Assembly: GCA_016295505.1 (NCBI GenBank)
Contig: JAEDLC010000074.1
Location: forward strand, 1 to 8,837
Length of the DNA stretch: 8,837 nt
Reading direction: 5' to 3'
Source of the DNA: Dorea sp.
Lineage (GTDB): Bacteria; Bacillota_A; Clostridia; Lachnospirales; Lachnospiraceae
Position 1 is the first letter of the stretch. Each line of letters begins with the position of its first letter. The position numbers and the translations under genes are program-made. Positions 1 to 6,533 of this stretch are shown here, piece by piece. Below the pieces are notes generated by a model that worked only from the letters and a program-made list of their open reading frames with translations, did no database searches and was not told the origin of the DNA.

Positions 1-530
1 TACTTTCCTTCACTGAACCAGAGAATCAGATCATCACACTCTTCCAGACATTCTGCTGTCATTCCGGCTTCATGGTATAACTTGGCAAGCTCATACGCCC
101 ATTTTTCAATATATTCTGCTTTCTTAAAATCTTCCATTGCCGCAATCTGTTCCGTCAACGGAGCTCCCTGCGCTCTTAAGATCTTATATTTTAAAATATA
201 CTGGTTCGGATCCTTCGGAGCAATTTTTACAAACTCTTCATAGCAGTCCGTAGCTTCACTGATATCATTGAGCTTCAACGCAAGAATTCCCAGGCGATAA
301 ACAATCTTACGGCTTCCCGGCGAACGGTCAAACGCGATAAAAAGAACATCCCTGCTTTTCTGAAGCTCCCCATTATATTCATAGATTTCACTGACTGTAT
401 TCAGCATAGATACATTTTTGACCCTTCTCCAGTCTATTGTATCCGCGATATCCATTGCTTTTTTATATTCCTTCTTCTCCAAATGTTCCAACATTTGCTC
501 TGTTTTTACCCGATATTCATATTTATCCAA
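1..530 (-). CDS. TPR-repeat protein, 3' end outside window
   Basis: The visible 176 residues begin (M)DKYEYRVKTEQMLEHLEKK and run off the window edge without a stop, so the C-terminus is missing. The sequence is helical, rich in Lys, Glu, Tyr and Leu, and shows tetratricopeptide-like helix pairs, for example around SRKIVYRLGILALKLNDIS and ATDCYEEFVKIAPKDPNQY. No signal peptide or membrane segment is visible, so it is probably cytoplasmic and works by protein-protein contact; the partner is unknown. I chose the TTG at 530 because TGAGGTG (537-543, minus strand) sits 6 nt upstream. An in-frame GTG at 539 overlaps that ribosome binding site and is less likely. I recall very similar proteins, annotated only as TPR proteins, across Lachnospiraceae. 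It has its own promoter (590-618) and is separated from upstream genes by a terminator, so it is not part of the sigma operon. Confidence 0.85.
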   Translation of the reverse strand, partial: MDKYEYRVKTEQMLEHLEKKEYKKAMDIADTIDWRRVKNVSMLNTVSEIYEYNGELQKSRDVLFIAFDRSPGSRKIVYRLGILALKLNDISEATDCYEEFVKIAPKDPNQYILKYKILRAQGAPLTEQIAAMEDFKKAEYIEKWAYELAKLYHEAGMTAECLEECDDLILWFSEGK

Positions 531-589
531 ACTTCTCACCTCAATAATATATTTAAACTAACATGTGAACTTACATTTTTACTTATATA

Positions 590-618
590 AGTTTATCATA
601 TGGTCTTCCTATTGTCAA
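590..618 (-). promoter_or_regulatory. SigA-type promoter for the TPR gene
   Basis: On the minus strand, TTGACA (618-613) is followed by a 17-nt spacer and TAAACT (595-590). The spacer ends in TGA, giving an extended TGN before the -10 box. The -35 box is perfect and the -10 matches four of six consensus bases. The predicted start is near 583, leaving a leader of about 50 nt before the TTG at 530. Confidence 0.6.
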
Positions 619-732
619 AATATCCTCCTAAAAATGTTAAAAATATATTACAAAAGTTACAAACTCATAACTTGACATACCTGCTATAGCTACATACTAC
701 TCTTCCCATCTTAATCCCCTGGAATTAAAATA

Positions 733-762
733 GCCATCATAATCTTCTTCAATTATGATGGC
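733..762 (-). terminator. intrinsic terminator hairpin
   Basis: A perfect 11-bp inverted repeat, GCCATCATAAT (733-743) and ATTATGATGGC (752-762), encloses an 8-nt loop. On the minus strand the hairpin is followed by TATTTTAATT, a moderate U-tract. On the plus strand the following bases (CACTTATTTATT) are poorer, so I read it as minus-strand. It would end transcription from the 1574-1602 promoter, or read-through from the sigma/beta-propeller operon, before the TPR gene's own promoter. Confidence 0.65.
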
Positions 763-1022
763 CACTTATTTATTCAATTTTATAATATTCATTTACACGA
801 ATCGGAGGATTCATTCTATATTCAAATGTTCCCAATGCCTTTTCTCGTTATATTCTAATAAACGAATCTTCTCAAATATATTATCGAATGTTTCTTTACA
901 CATTTTCAAATAATCGAATTTTTATGTGGTATACTTACTCAATATGTCTGCAAATCTTTATCTATATATTTTATCCGGTTTCTCTACTCCGATTTATTCT
1001 TTCTATTCTTTCGCACCGGTTC

Positions 1023-1109
1023 CTATCTTCTATGGTTAAGGCTTACTCTACGGGAACTATTTGCCATACCACTAACATATTGATTTTTAAATTCTGAAAC
1101 GTTGTCCAA
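1023..1109 (-). CDS. possible 28-residue small protein, or fragment of a decayed gene
   Basis: A TTG at 1109 lies 9 nt after a perfect AGGAGG (1124-1119, minus strand) and opens a 28-codon frame reading (M)DNVSEFKNQYVSGMAN... and ending ...SLNHRR before TAG. The composition is protein-like and basic at the C-terminus; no membrane segment is seen. The only strong support is the Shine-Dalgarno. It lies inside the candidate long RNA, 31 nt after another short frame (1141-1233, ending KWKELYSYVGEYDE). The two could be remnants of one damaged gene, or chance. I do not recognise a family. Confidence 0.2.
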   Translation of the reverse strand: MDNVSEFKNQYVSGMANSSRRVSLNHRR

Positions 1110-1276
1110 TGGATTAAGCCTCCTTTTCTTTTATTTCCAATCATTCATCATACTCACCGACATATGAATATAATTCTTTCCACTTATAAATACTGTTTAC
1201 CATAACTTTAATATTTACATTTATATTTCTCATAATCTCTCTTACTCATATTCTTATATCTTACTTTTAAACACCT

Positions 1277-1470
1277 GATATTTATACAAATATCCGATAC
1301 CCAATATTTTTTGATATATGATATATGGCTTAAGATATTTCCGGAAATGATATCTGATATTCTATCCGTTTTCTGTATCAGTAAAATTATTTTCATAAAT
1401 CATTCGATGCTGTACCAAATGATTTCATACTATCATATCTTCTGATATTTCCTTAGCAGATATAAATATC
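1277..1470. repeat. three related GATATTT/AAATATC hairpins
   Basis: Three inverted repeats share the arms GATATTT and AAATATC but differ in loop: 1277-1294 (4-nt loop ATAC), 1334-1354 (centre CCGG, with two extra bases in the right arm; ATTTCCGGAAAT at 1337-1348 is a perfect palindrome) and 1444-1470 (13-nt loop). The first and third also share flanks: CTGATATTT on the left and AAATATCCGAT on the right. The octamer CTGATATT recurs at 1275, 1354 and 1442. The pattern could be RNA stem-loops in the candidate long transcript or binding sites for a dimeric DNA-binding protein. In DNA this AT-rich some short palindromes arise by chance, but shared arms plus flanks are harder to explain that way. 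Confidence 0.5.
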
Positions 1471-1573
1471 CGATCTCAAACTATAAACACTAACTTTATG
1501 ATATTATCAAGCTTCCCTTTCTCGTCAGGAATCCTTTTCATGATTTATAACTGGTTTCCTTTGGATTGATTAT

Positions 1574-1602
1574 ATAATATCACTCCCGTTCACATTTGTC
1601 AA
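1574..1602 (-). promoter_or_regulatory. near-consensus SigA-type promoter with no evident gene
   Basis: On the minus strand, TTGACA (1602-1597) is followed by exactly 17 nt and TATTAT (1579-1574). This is the best promoter match in the window. It points into the 1.1-kb region lacking long frames, with a predicted start near 1567. It lies about 90 nt past the beta-propeller stop codon. Confidence 0.65.
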
Positions 1603-1689
1603 CACTACTTTTCTATTTTCTTTTTATTAATTTATAATTTGATTACAATTGTTAAATATTCTGATTTTTTAAAAATATTTTTTCAATTT

Positions 1690-3570
1690 CTACAATATGA
1701 TATCCCCGGATTTTTTAGAATTTGCAAGATCATATGCTTCAATCACATTTCCCCGTATTACATACAGTGTGTCTCCTATATACAGGCCTCTGGTTCCGCC
1801 GGAAGAATTTCCGTTTATTTCTTCCTGTAGTCTGCAGACGAATCCCGTCTCCTCTTCATAGGTAAAAAGGTAGTAGTCTTCCCCTCTGATTCCATAGGCG
1901 GCAAATCCAATCAGATTTTTCTGCGGATCAGCCAGAACTGCTTTATAATCATACGCCACATCTGTTCCATAGGCATCTTCTATCACATACGTTGCTTCTT
2001 CTTTTACATCTGTCCGGTCCGAGATATCAAACATCGTAAGCTTTACCCCTTCCGTTGCTCCTGTGTTTTCATCCGCAGCCATACCGATCCCAAGCAATCT
2101 GTCCTCGCCATAGAAGTGCAGATACTCCGAGAAACCAGGAATCTTAAGTTCTCCGATAATCCTCGGATTTTCCGGGTCTGACAGATCTACACTGAAAAGC
2201 GGGTCTGTCTCCCTGAAAGTAACAAAGTATCCGGTATCTCCAATAAATCTGGCTGAATATACCCTTTCATCTTTTGCCAGATCTTCTATAGCCCCGGTGA
2301 TCTCCAGACTTTCATTCATCACATAGACTGCATTGGTGTCGCCATCTGTCGTCACAACTCTCAGCTTTCCCTGGTACTCGTCAATAGAAAAGGTATCATT
2401 CAGATATCCGGCAAAGCTTCCCTGTGCCTTTCCCTCCAGTTTTCCGTCCTGATATGCAAACTTCCGGACAGTTGTCGTATATCTGTCGGAATCTTCCCAT
2501 TGCGTTTCATAATAATAAATGTTCTGATTGCTGACGTATGTCTGCCCGCCCTGGCTGAAAATCGCTGTACTGTCACAGATTTCATCCGGGTTCGCAATAT
2601 CGATCGATGTGATCACTTCATACATGCAGCCCTGAGACACCTGTGGAAGACAGATATCCGACCGCTCCATCTCCTTTTCATTAATCAGCGGAACATATGT
2701 TGATGGATCCTCTCTGACAATCGGACTATTCACATAATATGTGCTGAACAGATAGAGATACCCATTTGCCATTCTGGATGTATTGTAATTTCCACTCTGA
2801 GACATACGGCCAATTTCTTTCGGCTCCGCCACATCCGCAATATCATAGGTCAACGCCTCTGTCTCCACTGTTCCCCCGTCTGCCGTCATATAGTCCTGTT
2901 CTGAGATCAGCACCATTCTTTTTCGTTCTGTATCCAGATAGATTTCCCGAATCGTGCATTCTTTTTCAAGCGTGACACTTCCACATTTCTCCATATTTCC
3001 GCCATTTACTGAGACAATATCCACCACGTATCCATTTTCTTCCACAACATACAGATATATCCCGTCTGTTTTTACGATATCACCTTCATCGACCCCTTCC
3101 TGTCTGACGTTCGTCTGCGAATAATCTCCCGAATTGCCATACTCCTGCTTCATGCCGAAGCCATTCGCGGAAACACTTGAATCCAGCGAAGCCTCTTCTG
3201 TAATCCCCAGATCATACGTAACCGCCTCTCTGGTCATCATAGAATCCTGATAGGATTTTACATATTGATAGATCTGATCATAACTTTCAGCCATAGCAAG
3301 TTCTTTACTCGCGCTTATCTGACTGTCTGCATTCTGCCCGGTATCTCCGTTCTTCTGTCCCATACGCTGATCTGTCCACAACAGGATTCCTGATACCACG
3401 ACAACGCACGCTGCTGCAAGAACCCCGATCCGGGAAATTGGAAATCGTTTTTTCTGCTTTCTGTTTTCCAGAAGTTCCCGGATCTGGTCCGGTTTCAAAC
3501 GATCCGGAACTTCTATCTCTTCTGCTCCTTTTCGTATCTGATCAATCACATTCTGTTCATTCTTATTCAT
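1690..3570 (-). CDS. membrane-anchored beta-propeller protein, probable anti-sigma/sensor partner of the ECF sigma factor
   Basis: The 626-residue protein has a short charged cytoplasmic N-terminus (residues 1-45, including VPDRLKPDQIRELLE), one membrane segment (about 46-65, IGVLAAACVVVVSGILLW) and a large extracellular part. The motif QEGVDEGDIVKTDG (about 157-170) is the hallmark I know from the Beta_propel family (PF09826), and repeated blocks such as LYVVEENGYVVDIV and PLFSVDLSDPENPRIIG look like propeller blades. The start is ATG at 3570, with AAGGAGG (3584-3578) spaced 7 nt; an in-frame ATG at 3603 would overlap the sigma gene and lacks such a site. It begins 17 nt after the sigma stop codon, so the two are co-transcribed. 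By analogy with other ECF operons, the N-terminus probably holds the sigma factor at the membrane while the propeller senses an outside signal. No HxxxCxxC zinc anti-sigma motif is present, so that role is inferred from context. The ligand is unknown. Confidence 0.8.
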   Translation of the reverse strand: MNKNEQNVIDQIRKGAEEIEVPDRLKPDQIRELLENRKQKKRFPISRIGVLAAACVVVVSGILLWTDQRMGQKNGDTGQNADSQISASKELAMAESYDQIYQYVKSYQDSMMTREAVTYDLGITEEASLDSSVSANGFGMKQEYGNSGDYSQTNVRQEGVDEGDIVKTDGIYLYVVEENGYVVDIVSVNGGNMEKCGSVTLEKECTIREIYLDTERKRMVLISEQDYMTADGGTVETEALTYDIADVAEPKEIGRMSQSGNYNTSRMANGYLYLFSTYYVNSPIVREDPSTYVPLINEKEMERSDICLPQVSQGCMYEVITSIDIANPDEICDSTAIFSQGGQTYVSNQNIYYYETQWEDSDRYTTTVRKFAYQDGKLEGKAQGSFAGYLNDTFSIDEYQGKLRVVTTDGDTNAVYVMNESLEITGAIEDLAKDERVYSARFIGDTGYFVTFRETDPLFSVDLSDPENPRIIGELKIPGFSEYLHFYGEDRLLGIGMAADENTGATEGVKLTMFDISDRTDVKEEATYVIEDAYGTDVAYDYKAVLADPQKNLIGFAAYGIRGEDYYLFTYEEETGFVCRLQEEINGNSSGGTRGLYIGDTLYVIRGNVIEAYDLANSKKSGDIIL

Positions 3571-3587
3571 GGCACAGCCTCCTTCCT

Positions 3588-4067
3588 CTAACTCAGAACA
3601 CATTTCATCTTCTGAAGAGCGCGGCTCCTCCTGGATCGGACAGTATTGGGATTCATACCCAATATCTTCCCGATCTCCGCACTATTGTATCCACCAAAAA
3701 CCGACATGCCTATGATCATCTGCTCTTCTTCAGACAGGACAAAGAATGCCTTTCGAACTTCTGCATCTCTTCCGTAATCCGGTTCTTCACATAATTCATT
3801 CTTCTCTGGTATTTCCCACACATTATGTAGTTCCTTCGCAGCTTTTTTCAATCTTTTTTTACATATATTTGTCAGGATCGTATACATCCAGCTTTTAAAA
3901 GCCGTCTGTGCCCTGAGCTTTTGGATGTTTTCATAAGCCGATATCACCGCCTCACTGACCGCATCCTCTGCCTCATGCTGGTTTCTCAGTATACACAGAG
4001 CGTATCGATACAGATCTGCATAGATTTCTTCATACATCCTGGCAAATGTCTTTGCATCACATTTCAT
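3588..4067 (-). CDS. ECF-type RNA polymerase sigma factor
   Basis: The 159-residue protein has the two-domain ECF layout. Region 2 lies at about 11-75 (YEEIYADLYRYALCILRNQ, then HEAEDAVSEAVISAYENI and FKSWMYTILTNICKKRLKK). Region 4 lies at about 107-156 (LSEEEQMIIGMSVFGGYNSA, then EIGKILGMNPNTVRSRRSRA as the helix-turn-helix). There are no regions 1 or 3, as usual for this class. It directs RNA polymerase to a small set of promoters in response to a signal, presumably relayed by the membrane beta-propeller protein encoded next. The ATG at 4067 is chosen because GGAGG (4079-4075) lies 7 nt upstream; an upstream GTG at 4115 has no comparable site. A possible self-recognised promoter lies at 4134-4163. 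The regulon is unknown. Confidence 0.9.
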   Translation of the reverse strand: MKCDAKTFARMYEEIYADLYRYALCILRNQHEAEDAVSEAVISAYENIQKLRAQTAFKSWMYTILTNICKKRLKKAAKELHNVWEIPEKNELCEEPDYGRDAEVRKAFFVLSEEEQMIIGMSVFGGYNSAEIGKILGMNPNTVRSRRSRALQKMKCVLS

Positions 4068-4133
4068 ACCCTTCCCTCCCTGCCGGATTGCCTTTCCTGA
4101 TATTTCACTTCGCACTGCCAGTCCTTATACTTA

Positions 4134-4163
4134 TTAGAGTCCAAAAAGCAGTAAACTGTTGCA
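4134..4163 (-). promoter_or_regulatory. candidate ECF-type promoter of the sigma/beta-propeller operon
   Basis: On the minus strand, TGCAAC (4163-4158) is followed by 17 nt and ACTCTAA (4140-4134). ECF promoters commonly have an AAC-containing -35 and a CGTC-like -10, so TGCAAC-N17-ACTCTAA fits if it is read against CGTCTAA. The predicted start leaves a leader of about 60 nt. No good SigA promoter is seen in the 130 nt upstream of the gene; TGATAAT near 4180-4174 is a weak -10 alternative without a -35. Autoregulation is an inference. Confidence 0.4.
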
Positions 4164-4193
4164 TTCATTTTCATATTATCATAAAAATATGTA

Positions 4194-4226
4194 GAAAAAA
4201 GGCTGCGATGCTTTTATCGCAGCCTT
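4194..4226 (-). terminator. intrinsic terminator after the hydratase gene
   Basis: GGCTGCGAT (4201-4209) and ATCGCAGCC (4216-4224) form a perfect 9-bp GC-rich stem, extended by two A-T pairs, around a 6-nt loop. On the minus strand it is followed by a run of six T (4200-4195). It lies 12 nt past the hydratase stop codon and separates that operon from the sigma factor operon. Confidence 0.9.
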
Positions 4227-4237
4227 AATGATATCCT

Positions 4238-6517
4238 TTATCCTCTGTAATAGTTGATCAGACATCCTTTTAAGATAATCTCTCTCTCTGCATCCGTCAT
4301 ATCGCCAAGTTTTAATGTGATTTCTTTCAGTTCCTCTCCAACCACATATGCTTTGATCTCGGATGCTTTCGCTTCCACTGCTTTTCTGATCTCAGGCACA
4401 AGGATATAGTCTCCGTTTTTGAAACTCAGATGCTCATGATCTTCCTCTGTAATAAATGGAAGCATTCCCCAGTTGATCAGATTAGAGCGATATCTTTTTG
4501 TTGCATATTCATTGGCAATATTCGCCCATCCGCCAAGCACCTTCTGACAGGAGGCCGCCTGCTCTCTTGCGGAACCATCACCTGGTTTTACAGCAAAAAT
4601 TGTACTTCCGATTCCCAGATTACCCTTTCCGATCTCCGGATAAGCCGCATTTACCTTTGTCATAACCGGCTTCAGCTCTTCCAGAACTTCCAGCGGACAC
4701 TGCCCTGCTTCAATTGCTTTTTCCGCTTTCTGAACCTCTTTTGCACGTCCCACATATGCCGGATCTTTTCTGGACAATGCGAATTCTGCCAGTCCCAAAG
4801 GATTGGAGCGATAAGAAGATGTCTCTCCGGAAGGAATCAATTCATCCGTTGTCGTTACCGGATCGTGAATCTCAGATACGACTTTCAGAAGCAGGTTCTC
4901 TGCCAGCGCCGGCATTGCCGGCCAGTCCTTGATATTCGGACCAAATTTGATCTCAACAGACGGATCAGCCACACCCTTACTGTCAAACACACGGTTAGCA
5001 TAGATATTCTTATCAAAATGATATTTGCGTCCTTTATATTCTACATCCATTGCTGTTGCAGGTGTGAGGAAGCCCTTATTTGCAGCAGTTGCTGCAATAG
5101 AACGTGCATCCATAAGTGCAACAGATGCAATCTGCCCGCTCTGCAGCTTGGAACCTTCACGGTTCGGGAAGTTACGTGTAGAATGGCGAATAGAGAAAGC
5201 ATTGTTGGCCGGTGTATCTCCTGCCCCGAAGCAAGGTCCACAGAATGCAGTTTTCACGATTGTTCCTGCTTCCATCAGATCCGCAACCGCTCCGTTCTTC
5301 ACCAGTTCCATATAAACCGGTGTACTTGCCGGATATACACTGAATGTAAATTCATCAGAGCCAATATAGTGTCCCTTAATAATATCTGCAGCCGCGCAGA
5401 TATTCTCAAATCCACCACCGGCACAGCCTGCAATGATTCCCTGATCCACATATAATTTTCCATTTACAATCTTACTCTGCAGGGAATAATCAACTGCTCC
5501 ATCCAGACTTACCAGCGCTTTCTGCTCTACATCATGAAGAATATCCTCCAGATTTGCATTTACCTCGTCAATGGTATATACATTAGACGGATGGAACGGC
5601 ATCGCGATCATCGGCCTGATCTCACTTAAGTTGACATATACCATACCATCATAATAAGTAACTGCTCCAGGATTCAGTTCTTTATAATCTTCTGCTCTTC
5701 CATGAATCTCGTAGAATTCCTGAATCTTCTCGTCTGTTTTCCAGATAGAAGACAAACAGGTGGTCTCTGTTGTCATAACATCAATGCCAATACGGAAGTC
5801 CGCACTCAGTTTACCAACACCCGGACCGACAAATTCCATAACCTTATTATTCACATAACCGTTTTTAAACGTTGCCCCGATAATTGCAAGTGCGACATCC
5901 TGAGGGCCGACGCCCTTCATCGGTTCGCCGTCAAGGTAGATTCCCACTACCCCCGGCATCTTGATATCATATGTCTTATTCAACAGCTGTTTTACAAGCT
6001 CCGGACCGCCTTCGCCCATCGCCATTGTGCCAAGTGCACCATAACGGGTATGACTGTCAGAACCCAGAATCATCTTGCCGCCACCCGCAAGCATCTCGCG
6101 TGCAAACTGATGAATGACTGCCTGGTGCGGAGGAACATAGATTCCGCCGTATTTTTTCGCACAGGTAAGACCAAACATGTGATCATCTTCATTAATGGTT
6201 CCGCCAACCGCGCACAGAGAATTGTGACAGTTTGTCAGCACGTATGGAATTGGAAATTTCTCTAATCCTGATGCTCTCGCTGTCTGAATAATCCCTACAA
6301 ATGTAATATCGTGAGAGGTCAGTTTGTCAAACTTAATCTGTAATCTTTCCATATTGCCGGAAGTATTATGGTCCGCCAGAATATGATATGCCATCGTATT
6401 CCTCGCAGCTTCCTCCTGTGACACTTCTTTTCCTGTTTTCGCAGCAACCTCCTGCGGACATTCGACAATTTCTGTTCCATTCAGCAGATAGACTCCCTTG
6501 TCGTATAATTTCACCAT
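4238..6517 (-). CDS. ybhJ: YbhJ-type hydratase of the aconitase superfamily
   Basis: The 759-residue protein is a full-length aconitase-superfamily enzyme and resembles E. coli YbhJ (about 750 residues, physiological substrate not established as far as I know) along its whole length. Visible landmarks are LTNCHNSLCAVGGTINEDDH (94-113), LGSDSHTRYGALGTMAMGEG (151-170), AGCAGGGFEN (363-372), AFCGPCFGAGDTPANN (424-439), RNFPNREGSK (448-457), GDGSAREQAA (646-655) and KRYRSNLINWGMLPF (674-688). Cys365, Cys426 and Cys429 match the three 4Fe-4S ligands of aconitase, and Ser649 and Arg651 match its catalytic SxR. By eye, SCTNS, HCDHL and the second Ser of GSSRE are altered, so it probably hydrates or dehydrates a substrate other than citrate, in the cytoplasm. 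AGGAGGAG (6532-6525) lies 7 nt before the ATG and overlaps the stop codon of the regulator gene, implying translational coupling. A true aconitase role is less likely. Confidence 0.88.
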   Translation of the reverse strand: MVKLYDKGVYLLNGTEIVECPQEVAAKTGKEVSQEEAARNTMAYHILADHNTSGNMERLQIKFDKLTSHDITFVGIIQTARASGLEKFPIPYVLTNCHNSLCAVGGTINEDDHMFGLTCAKKYGGIYVPPHQAVIHQFAREMLAGGGKMILGSDSHTRYGALGTMAMGEGGPELVKQLLNKTYDIKMPGVVGIYLDGEPMKGVGPQDVALAIIGATFKNGYVNNKVMEFVGPGVGKLSADFRIGIDVMTTETTCLSSIWKTDEKIQEFYEIHGRAEDYKELNPGAVTYYDGMVYVNLSEIRPMIAMPFHPSNVYTIDEVNANLEDILHDVEQKALVSLDGAVDYSLQSKIVNGKLYVDQGIIAGCAGGGFENICAAADIIKGHYIGSDEFTFSVYPASTPVYMELVKNGAVADLMEAGTIVKTAFCGPCFGAGDTPANNAFSIRHSTRNFPNREGSKLQSGQIASVALMDARSIAATAANKGFLTPATAMDVEYKGRKYHFDKNIYANRVFDSKGVADPSVEIKFGPNIKDWPAMPALAENLLLKVVSEIHDPVTTTDELIPSGETSSYRSNPLGLAEFALSRKDPAYVGRAKEVQKAEKAIEAGQCPLEVLEELKPVMTKVNAAYPEIGKGNLGIGSTIFAVKPGDGSAREQAASCQKVLGGWANIANEYATKRYRSNLINWGMLPFITEEDHEHLSFKNGDYILVPEIRKAVEAKASEIKAYVVGEELKEITLKLGDMTDAEREIILKGCLINYYRG

Positions 6518-6524
6518 GTCTTGT

Positions 6525-6533
6525 CTCCTCCTA
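6525..6533 (-). promoter_or_regulatory. ribosome binding site overlapping the upstream stop codon
   Basis: The stop codon TAG of the regulator (6533-6531) is the first part of TAGGAGGAG, so the hydratase Shine-Dalgarno begins inside the stop codon of the preceding gene. Ribosomes ending on the regulator are placed to restart on the hydratase 13 nt further on. Confidence 0.75.

Larger units (their letters stand above)
733..1567 (-). ncRNA. candidate long RNA without a long reading frame
   Basis: This covers most of the 531-1689 gap. A near-consensus promoter (1574-1602) predicts a start near 1567, and an intrinsic terminator lies at 733-762, giving a transcript of roughly 0.84 kb. The longest minus-strand frame inside is only about 62 codons, has no convincing ribosome binding site and is rich in Ile, Lys and Tyr, as random AT-rich DNA would be. 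The DNA is clearly AT-richer than the flanking genes. It contains several inverted repeats: three GATATTT/AAATATC hairpins (1277-1470), AAATCATT/AATGATTT (1397-1425, 13-nt loop), GAATC/GATTC (799-812) and the terminator. I did not recognise a known large-RNA class. Alternatives are a decayed protein gene, hinted at by short protein-like frames at 1141-1233, 1023-1109 and 811-903, or a long 3' untranslated region of the upstream operon. Confidence 0.35.

Noticed and set aside
672..700. Plus-strand TTGACA followed by TACTAC at 17 nt
   Set aside because: The -10 box is poor and no plus-strand gene follows, only the hairpin at 733-762.
888..1097. 69-codon plus-strand frame in the AT-rich gap, hydrophobic at its start
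   Set aside because: Phe/Ile/Tyr-rich content is what AT-rich DNA gives by chance, and there is no Shine-Dalgarno or plus-strand promoter.
1208..1396. 62-codon minus-strand frame in the AT-rich gap
   Set aside because: No ribosome binding site before the ATG, Ile/Lys/Tyr-rich composition, and it overlaps the repeated hairpins, so it is better seen as non-coding.
1275..1474. The repeated CTGATATT/AAATATC units as a CRISPR array
   Set aside because: The shared parts are too short, unevenly spaced and palindromic in the middle of AT-rich DNA; no spacer-like units or cas genes are present.
763..1567. Remnant of an insertion sequence in the AT-rich gap
   Set aside because: Short protein-like frames are present, but I see no terminal inverted repeats, target duplication or transposase motif that would support a mobile element.
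3571..3603. Upstream ATG at 3603 as the start of the beta-propeller gene
   Set aside because: It would overlap the sigma gene and lacks a good ribosome binding site, whereas AAGGAGG lies 7 nt before the ATG at 3570.
4430..5455. 341-codon open frame on the plus strand opposite the hydratase gene
   Set aside because: It lies wholly antisense to a well-supported enzyme gene, has a Cys/Arg/Ser-rich unnatural composition, and shows no ribosome binding site or recognisable domain.
5702..6265. 187-codon plus-strand frame opposite the hydratase gene
   Set aside because: Shadow of the hydratase coding sequence; composition is not protein-like and no family is recognisable.
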